From: JABFSM01 sp963762545
Lineage (GTDB): Bacteria; Gemmatimonadota; Gemmatimonadetes; Gemmatimonadales; GWC2-71-9
Length of the DNA stretch: 64,000 nucleotides
Direction: 5' to 3'
Assembly: GCA_963762545.1 (NCBI GenBank)
Contig: CAVXLC010000002.1
Coordinates: 1,116,001 to 1,180,000, forward strand
Made by a program: the position numbers and the translations under genes
The notes under the pieces: model-generated
Told to the model about the DNA's origin: nothing
Database searches by the model: none
The model's input: only the letters and a program-made list of their open reading frames with translations
Shown: in pieces, positions 59,504 to 64,000 of the stretch
How the letters are laid out: each line of letters opens with the position of its first letter
Numbering within the stretch: position 1 is the stretch's first letter

Positions 59504-60565
59504 ATGAGCGACTTCGTCGATCGAAGCTCCGGAGAATTCAGGGACTACCTGGACCTCTATGAGCACGCCTCCCTCCTCGAGCTCGGCCGGCTGGCCGATG
59601 CGGAGCGATATCGCCATCACCCCGCCGAGGTGGTGACCTACATCATCGACCGCAACATCAACTACACCAACGTGTGCGTGGCCGACTGCAAGTTCTGCGC
59701 GTTCTATCGCCGGCCCGGCCATACCGAGGGGTACGTGTTGCCGTTCGAGAAGCTGGGAGAGAAGATCGACGAGTGCAAGGCGCTCGGCGGGGTGCAGATC
59801 CTGCTGCAGGGCGGGCACAATCCCTACATCCCGTTCGAGTGGTACCTGGAGCTCATGCAGTACATCAAGACTCACCATCCGATCCACATCCACGGCTTCT
59901 CACCCTCGGAGATCGTCTTCTTCAGCGAACGCTTCGGCCTGCCGGTCGCCGACGTGATCCGGCGGCTCCGGACCGCCGGGCTCGACAGCATTCCCGGGGG
60001 AGGCGGCGAGATCCTGGTGGACGAGGTCCGCCAGCGCGTCGCCCGGAAGAAGGCCCAGACCGACGAATGGCTCGGGGTGCAGGAGGAGGCGCACCGGCAG
60101 GGTATGAAGACCTCGGTCACGATGATGTACGGCCTGGGTGAAAGCCCTGCCGACCGGATCGAGCACCTCTTCCGGGTTCGCGAGGTCCAGCGGCGCACCG
60201 GCGGGTTCACCGCGTTCATCTGCTGGCCGCTGCAGCCCGAAGGGACGGGGATGGCCGACAGCCCCAAGACCGATGCGGTCACCTACCTGCGTACGCTGGC
60301 CATGGCGCGGATCATCCTCGACAACGTGCCGAACCTGCAGTCGTCGTGGGTCACCATGGGTCTCAAGGTGGGGCAGGTGGCGCTCCGGTTCGGCGCCAAC
60401 GACTTCGGCAGCCTCATGATGGAGGAAAACGTGGTGTCCTCCGCGGGTACCACGTATCGGGCCACGATTACCGACATGGAGCGCTCGATCCTGGATGCCG
60501 GATATCAGGTGCGCCGGCGCCGCCAGGACTATTCGATGATCGAGCCGGAGCCGGTGGCGGCGTGA
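59504..60565 (+). CDS. mqnC: Dehypoxanthinylfutalosine cyclase (radical SAM)
   Basis: 353 residues. MqnC cyclises dehypoxanthinyl futalosine in the futalosine pathway. The radical SAM motif is the canonical NVCVADCKFCAFYRRPG (Cys 58, 62, 65), followed by LLQGGHNPYIPFEWYLELM, HIHGFSPSEIVFF and SIPGGGGEILVDEVR. The C-terminal half matches the family (FGSLMMEENVVSSAGT). It lies 35 bases after mqnA. The hydrolase that acts between MqnE and MqnC (MqnB) and MqnD are not in the window. Confidence 0.93.
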   Translation: MSDFVDRSSGEFRDYLDLYEHASLLELGRLADAERYRHHPAEVVTYIIDRNINYTNVCVADCKFCAFYRRPGHTEGYVLPFEKLGEKIDECKALGGVQILLQGGHNPYIPFEWYLELMQYIKTHHPIHIHGFSPSEIVFFSERFGLPVADVIRRLRTAGLDSIPGGGGEILVDEVRQRVARKKAQTDEWLGVQEEAHRQGMKTSVTMMYGLGESPADRIEHLFRVREVQRRTGGFTAFICWPLQPEGTGMADSPKTDAVTYLRTLAMARIILDNVPNLQSSWVTMGLKVGQVALRFGANDFGSLMMEENVVSSAGTTYRATITDMERSILDAGYQVRRRRQDYSMIEPEPVAA

Positions 60566-60578
60566 TTGGCCGCCAGCC

Positions 60579-61055
60579 ATGATCCGGGTGGGGATCGGGT
60601 ACGACAGCCACCGCCTCGTCGAAGGCCGCCCCTTCATCCTCGGAGGCCAGCGGATCCCGTTCGATAAGGGGCTGCTCGGCCACTCCGATGCCGATGCGGT
60701 GGCCCATGCCGTGACCGACGCGATTCTGGGCGCCGCCGGCGCGGGGGACATGGGGGCCCTCTTTCCCGACACGGATCCCCGGTGGAAGGACGCCGATTCC
60801 CTCAAGATGCTCCGGATGGCTTGTGAGCACATCGCCCAGCTGGGATTCCATCCGCTTGGCGCCGACGTCACCATCATCTGTGAAAAGCCGCGCCTCGGCG
60901 TCTACAAGCAGGCGATGGCGCAGGCCATCGCCGGCGAGCTGGGCGTCCCGCCCGACGCCGTGGGGATCAAGGCCAAGAGCAACGAGGGCATGGGGTTTGT
61001 CGGCCGGGGTGAGGGCGTGGCCGTGATGGCGGTGGCCACGGTGGAGGCGCGCTGA
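60579..61055 (+). CDS. ispF: 2-C-methyl-D-erythritol 2,4-cyclodiphosphate synthase
   Basis: 158 residues, the family length. IspF forms MEcPP in the non-mevalonate isoprenoid pathway. Zinc ligands are Asp 9 and His 11 in GIGYDSHRL and the His in LGHSDADAVAHA. The C-terminal IKAKSNEGMGFVGRGEG is conserved. Co-location with mqn genes fits a need for prenyl side chains of menaquinone. Confidence 0.95.
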   Translation: MIRVGIGYDSHRLVEGRPFILGGQRIPFDKGLLGHSDADAVAHAVTDAILGAAGAGDMGALFPDTDPRWKDADSLKMLRMACEHIAQLGFHPLGADVTIICEKPRLGVYKQAMAQAIAGELGVPPDAVGIKAKSNEGMGFVGRGEGVAVMAVATVEAR

Positions 61056-61804
61056 TCGAACATCTCCTGGCCCGGGCCCTCGAATGGCCTCCGCTCCTGA
61101 TCTACGTCGTCATTGCCGTCTCGGTCGTGGTCGAGAACTTCTTCCCCCCCTCTCCCTCCGACGTCTTCGTGCTGCTGGCCGCATTCCTGACCCGGCAGGG
61201 CAGCATGGATCCGCTCACCATCTTCCTGGTGGCCTGGGGGTTCGGCACCGCCGGAGCCGTGCTGGTGTACTGGGTCTCGCACCGCTTCGGCAAGCGATTC
61301 TTCTCGTCGCCGGTCGGCCGGCGCCTCATTACCCCGGGGGCGTTCGCGGCGATCGAGCGCGAATATGTCCGCTTCGGCATGGCGGGGATATTCATCTTCC
61401 GGATGCTGCCCGCCTTCCGCGCCGTGGTGGCCCCGTTTGCCGGCTTCGTCAATCTCCCCGCCCGCCGGGCCTTTCCACCGATCACCCTGGCCTGCGCGGT
61501 CTGGTATGGCGGACTCACGCTGGTGGGGAGGTCGGTCGGCGCCAACTGGACCGTGATTCGCCAGTGGCTGGGGCGGGTCAACGCGGGCCTCGGCATTCTG
61601 GCCGGCCTGGTCCTGATCGGGCTGGTGCTCTGGATTCTGCGCCGACGCAATGCGCGGCGGCGGGAGCGCCTGGCGGCACTGACCCCGTTCGACCCCGCTC
61701 ATCCGGAGCAGCCGGCCCTGATGATCGACGGGATGCCGGTCATTTCGATTGACGCCCTGGAACAGGCCCGGCTGGCCGAGTCGGACCGGGAAGAGCCGCA
61801 GTGA
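61052..61804 (+). CDS. DedA family membrane protein, probable CTG start
   Basis: 250 residues if translation starts at CTG 61052, which overlaps the ispF stop as CTGA. The reading LIEHLLARALEWPPLLIYVVIAVSVVVEN supplies the first TM helix that DedA proteins have. Starting at the next possible codon, GTG 61127, removes it (225 residues). The core VENFFPPSPSDVFVLLAAFL and GIFIFRMLPAFRAVVAPFAGFVNL with FxGRxxPxxR-like residues matches DedA/SNARE-associated proteins, now known in several cases to flip polyprenyl phosphate or phospholipids. GTGA overlap with the recombinase gene. Confidence 0.85.
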   Translation: MIEHLLARALEWPPLLIYVVIAVSVVVENFFPPSPSDVFVLLAAFLTRQGSMDPLTIFLVAWGFGTAGAVLVYWVSHRFGKRFFSSPVGRRLITPGAFAAIEREYVRFGMAGIFIFRMLPAFRAVVAPFAGFVNLPARRAFPPITLACAVWYGGLTLVGRSVGANWTVIRQWLGRVNAGLGILAGLVLIGLVLWILRRRNARRRERLAALTPFDPAHPEQPALMIDGMPVISIDALEQARLAESDREEPQ

Positions 61805-62706
61805 CCGACGAGGTGGAGCGCAACTTCCAGCTGGAAGGATTCCGGGACCACATGGCCCTGGAGGCGGGGAGCAGCGCCCACACCGTCGAGAACTATCTGC
61901 GGGACCTCCGCCGGTTCGTGCAGTTCTCGGAGACCCGCAAGGCCCGCGAGCCGAAGGCGGTCACCCGCCCGCTGCTTCGGGATTTCGTGTTCCTGCTCAA
62001 GGACCTCGGACTCTCCCCGGCCACGATCCGGCGGCAGATTTCGGCGCTGCACACCTACTTCGGCTTCCTGATCGGGGAGGGACTCCTCTCGGACGACCCG
62101 AGCGACCGGCTGGAGACGCCGAAGCGATGGCGCACGCTCCCGGAGGTCCTCTCGGTGGCCGAGGTCGAGGCGATGCTGGCTGCGCCGTCGGCGGATCAGC
62201 CGCTCGGGTGGCGCGACCGCGCGTTGATCGAGCTCGGCTACGGCGCGGGACTCCGGGTCAGCGAGCTCTGCACGCTGGGCGTGCAGGACCTGCTTCTCTC
62301 GGAGGGACTGGTCCGGGTGTTCGGGAAAGGCGGGAAGGAACGATTGGTGCCGATCGGAAGAAAGGTGATCGGCCCCGTGTCGATCTACCTGAACCAGACC
62401 CGGCCGACACTCGATCGAGGCAAAGGCCAGGGGCGGGTCCTCCTCAACGCTCGAGGCACGCCCCTCTCCCGGGTGGGAGCCTGGGGGATCATCAAGCGGA
62501 CCGCGGCGCGGGCCGGGCTGACTAAGCGGGTGACCCCGCATACGCTCCGGCACTCCTTTGCCACTCATCTTCTCGAAGGAGGCGCGGATCTGCGAGCCGT
62601 TCAGGAGATGCTGGGTCACGCGGACCTGTCCACCACCCAGATCTACACCCACGTCGACCGCGACTATCTGCGCAGCGTCCACAAGCAATACCACCCACGG
62701 GGGTAG
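61801..62706 (+). CDS. xerD: Tyrosine recombinase XerC/XerD
   Basis: 301 residues from a GTG overlapping the DedA stop. An N-terminal SAM-like DNA-binding domain (LEAGSSAHTVENYLRDLRRFV) is followed by the catalytic domain with Arg in GYGAGLRVSELCTLG, His-x-x-Arg in TPHTLRHSFATHLLEGGADLRAVQEMLGHADL, and the nucleophile Tyr in TTQIYTHV. Xer recombinases resolve chromosome dimers at dif. Whether it is XerC or XerD cannot be settled by eye; no dif-like site was seen in the window. Confidence 0.9.
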   Translation: MTDEVERNFQLEGFRDHMALEAGSSAHTVENYLRDLRRFVQFSETRKAREPKAVTRPLLRDFVFLLKDLGLSPATIRRQISALHTYFGFLIGEGLLSDDPSDRLETPKRWRTLPEVLSVAEVEAMLAAPSADQPLGWRDRALIELGYGAGLRVSELCTLGVQDLLLSEGLVRVFGKGGKERLVPIGRKVIGPVSIYLNQTRPTLDRGKGQGRVLLNARGTPLSRVGAWGIIKRTAARAGLTKRVTPHTLRHSFATHLLEGGADLRAVQEMLGHADLSTTQIYTHVDRDYLRSVHKQYHPRG

Positions 62707-62738
62707 GGCCCCCTGTGAAACCGGATGCCTCCTGATTA

Positions 62739-62772
62739 CGTTACATCCTGTAACGCCAGCCCGTGGGGCTGG
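62739..62772. repeat. Two back-to-back perfect hairpins
   Basis: CGTTACA and TGTAACG (62739-62745 and 62749-62755) with loop TCC are followed directly by CCAGCCC and GGGCTGG (62756-62762 and 62766-62772) with loop GTG. Both stems are 7 bp. The second could be a terminator for the mqn operon, but no T-run follows. Confidence 0.65.
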
Positions 62773-62799
62773 ATGGCTCCCTTTGGCAGGCAGGGCAAC

Positions 62800-63504
62800 A
62801 TGCGGAAGTACTGGGCGAAGATCATCCTGGGCGCGCTGCTCATTTTTGGAGTGGGCTTCGGCATCGTCTCGGCAGCGCGAAGCGTGAAGAACCGGATCGT
62901 GTCGGGCAAGGACATCGAGATCCCGCTGGGGTCGTTCATCGGATTCAACCTCGACGGAACGAAGCTCGGCACCATTCGAGCGCTGACGATTCAGCGCACC
63001 TCTCCGAAAATGATCACCGGGTTCGAGATCCGGGCTCGGCTCTCGGATTCCGCCGGGTTTGCCCAGATGGAGAACTGCCACATCTCGGTCAACGACGTCC
63101 AGCGTATCGACGAGCGGACCCATTTCATCTGCCTTCCCAGCGACTCCGGGTATGTGCCGTTCGGCGAGGTTCGCGCCGAGCTTCGTACCGGCGATGGGAT
63201 GCGCACCCTGGTGCTGCCGCTCCTGTTGCCGCCGGGTGCGGTGGCCGATATCCAGAACCAGGGGGCCAGCTCGGGGCTTCCGGTCTCCGACTCGGCGGCA
63301 GCGGAGATCCAGAGCCGGGTGCGGACCGAATCCCAGGCCTACCGTGACTCGGTCAAGGCAGCGGAGCTGGACAACCGGGCGGCCAAGGCGAACGAGACCG
63401 CCACCCGGTACAAGCAGCGGGCCGACTCGCTGCGTGCCCACCGGGTGACTCCCACGGTTCCCACGCCGGTGGCTCCGAAGTCGGCCAAGCCCCCGGTGCC
63501 CTGA
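62800..63504 (+). CDS. Membrane-anchored protein of unknown function
   Basis: 234 residues from the ATG at 62800. A longer frame to 62725 would run through the two hairpins and is not protein-like. One N-terminal TM or signal anchor (IILGALLIFGVGFGIVSAA) is followed by a beta-rich domain of about 130 residues with MITGFEIRARLSDSAGFAQM and FICLPSDSGYVPFGEVRAELR. A Pro-rich/coiled C-terminus includes QSRVRTESQAYRDSVKAAELDNRAAKAN and ends in a Thr/Pro/Lys tail. No family was recognised. Confidence 0.7.
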   Translation: MRKYWAKIILGALLIFGVGFGIVSAARSVKNRIVSGKDIEIPLGSFIGFNLDGTKLGTIRALTIQRTSPKMITGFEIRARLSDSAGFAQMENCHISVNDVQRIDERTHFICLPSDSGYVPFGEVRAELRTGDGMRTLVLPLLLPPGAVADIQNQGASSGLPVSDSAAAEIQSRVRTESQAYRDSVKAAELDNRAAKANETATRYKQRADSLRAHRVTPTVPTPVAPKSAKPPVP

Positions 63505-63596
63505 GCGGGAATACGATCGGCGGGCCCTCCCCTAAGCCCTTGCGAAAACGATCCTTAGAGTATTGTCAAGCGGTCTGTCTCGGCGCGGCACGACTT

Positions 63597-63627
63597 TTGA
63601 CTTGGGTCGGCCGCGCTTTTACCTTGG
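63597..63627 (+). promoter_or_regulatory. kdsB promoter (TTGACT-N17-TACCTT), possibly leaderless
   Basis: TTGACT at 63597-63602 and TACCTT at 63620-63625, 17 bases apart; equally TTG-N20-TACCTTGG. Transcription would begin at about 63631-63632, where the kdsB ATG lies. Confidence 0.5.
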
Positions 63628-63630
63628 ACT

Positions 63631-64000
63631 ATGCCCGTCCTCGGTGTCATCCCGGCTCGCCTGGGTTCGACGCGGCTGCCCAATAAGCCTCTGCAGCCAT
63701 TGGGCGGAGTACCCCTCATAGTCAGGGTGGCGGAGCGGGTCGGCGCACTGGGATGCATGGATGCGCTGGTCGTCGCCACGGATTCCCCGATCATCACGCA
63801 AATCGTCGAGCGGGCCGGCTTTCGTGCCGTGCTCACCTCGACCGCTCACGAGACCGGCACCGAGCGGGTCGCCGAGGTGGCGGGGAAGACCGAATTCGCC
63901 GGGTTCGATGTGATTGTCAACGTCCAGGGCGATGAGCCGTTCGTCCCCCGCGAGGCGGTGGCCGGCGCCATTGCAAGGGTCAGGGCCGGAGACGACGTGG
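63631..64000 (+). CDS. kdsB: 3-deoxy-manno-octulosonate cytidylyltransferase, 3' end missing
   Basis: The first 123 residues are visible; the frame continues past the window end. The start MPVLGVIPARLGSTRLPNKP is the nucleotide-binding loop of KdsB/CMP-sugar synthases, followed by PLIVRVAERV, VVATDSP, STAHETGTERVAEV and VNVQGDEPFV, which are diagnostic for KdsB. It activates KDO with CTP for LPS inner-core synthesis, which supports an LPS-type outer membrane. No ribosome-binding site precedes the ATG. Confidence 0.93.
   Translation, partial: MPVLGVIPARLGSTRLPNKPLQPLGGVPLIVRVAERVGALGCMDALVVATDSPIITQIVERAGFRAVLTSTAHETGTERVAEVAGKTEFAGFDVIVNVQGDEPFVPREAVAGAIARVRAGDDV

Noticed and set aside
62707..62800. 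dif site near the Xer gene
   Set aside because: No 28-base dif-like sequence with two 11-bp Xer arms around a 6-bp spacer was seen; the two dyads have 3-base loops.

Overview
The window is about 64 kb of high-GC DNA from a Gram-negative (diderm) bacterium, most likely a member of the Gemmatimonadota or a close relative in the FCB group. This is inferred, not proven. The supports are: a SARP-type regulator with a C-terminal TPR half; a complete 14-gene NADH dehydrogenase operon next to futalosine-pathway menaquinone genes; outer-membrane and LPS markers (TonB-dependent receptor, KdsB, OmpA-like and CsgG-like proteins); and several promoters of the form TTG-N20/21-TAnnTTTG, as known in Bacteroidota. 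No rRNA, tRNA, CRISPR array or insertion sequence was recognised.

Layout. 1-1398: 3' part of a SLOG/SLATT-like membrane protein. 1596-4929: three exported proteins (degenerate OmpA-like, CsgG-like, fibronectin-III-like). 4999-7754 (minus): a SARP-type sensor/regulator split by a one-base frame change at a G8 tract. 7892-9860: small exported proteins, one with a Tat-like signal. 9878-10456 (minus): dcd, divergent from nuoABCDEFGHIJKLMN (10587-24642), which runs on into a phosphohexomutase and a UPF0182 membrane protein. 28478-30948: sucC, sucD, ndk. 31005-36846: yceD-like gene, rpmF, plsX, fabH, fabD, fabG, acpP, fabF, followed by a hybrid histidine kinase. 39792-41826: a GT39-like membrane protein preceded by a 31-codon leader ORF whose ribosome-binding site sits in a hairpin. 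42290-50538: an uptake/activation cluster (F390-synthetase/PaaK-like adenylating enzyme with two frame breaks, SsuA-like lipoprotein, TonB receptor, SsuB-like ATPase, frameshifted SsuC-like permease, ABC exporter). 50698-57292 (minus): cell-surface carbohydrate genes (two small paralogous membrane proteins, GT2, polysaccharide deacetylase, GT4, FAD oxidoreductase, SGNH hydrolase). 57448-62706: mqnE, mqnA, mqnC, ispF, a DedA protein and a Xer recombinase. 62800-63504: a membrane-anchored protein of unknown function. 63631-64000: start of kdsB.

How the parts fit. NDH-1 delivers electrons to menaquinone. Three menaquinone genes are present and share an operon with ispF, which supplies isoprenoid precursors for the quinone side chain. 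The yceD-rpmF-plsX-fab operon couples a ribosomal protein gene to phospholipid and fatty-acid synthesis. Most genes within operons overlap by 4 bases (NTGA), which implies translational coupling. Two of these overlaps imply CTG start codons.

Cautions. Four apparent one-base frame changes (one in the SARP gene, two in the adenylating enzyme, one in the permease) may be assembly errors, real decay or, for the G8 tract, slippage. They should be checked against reads before the genes are called dead.
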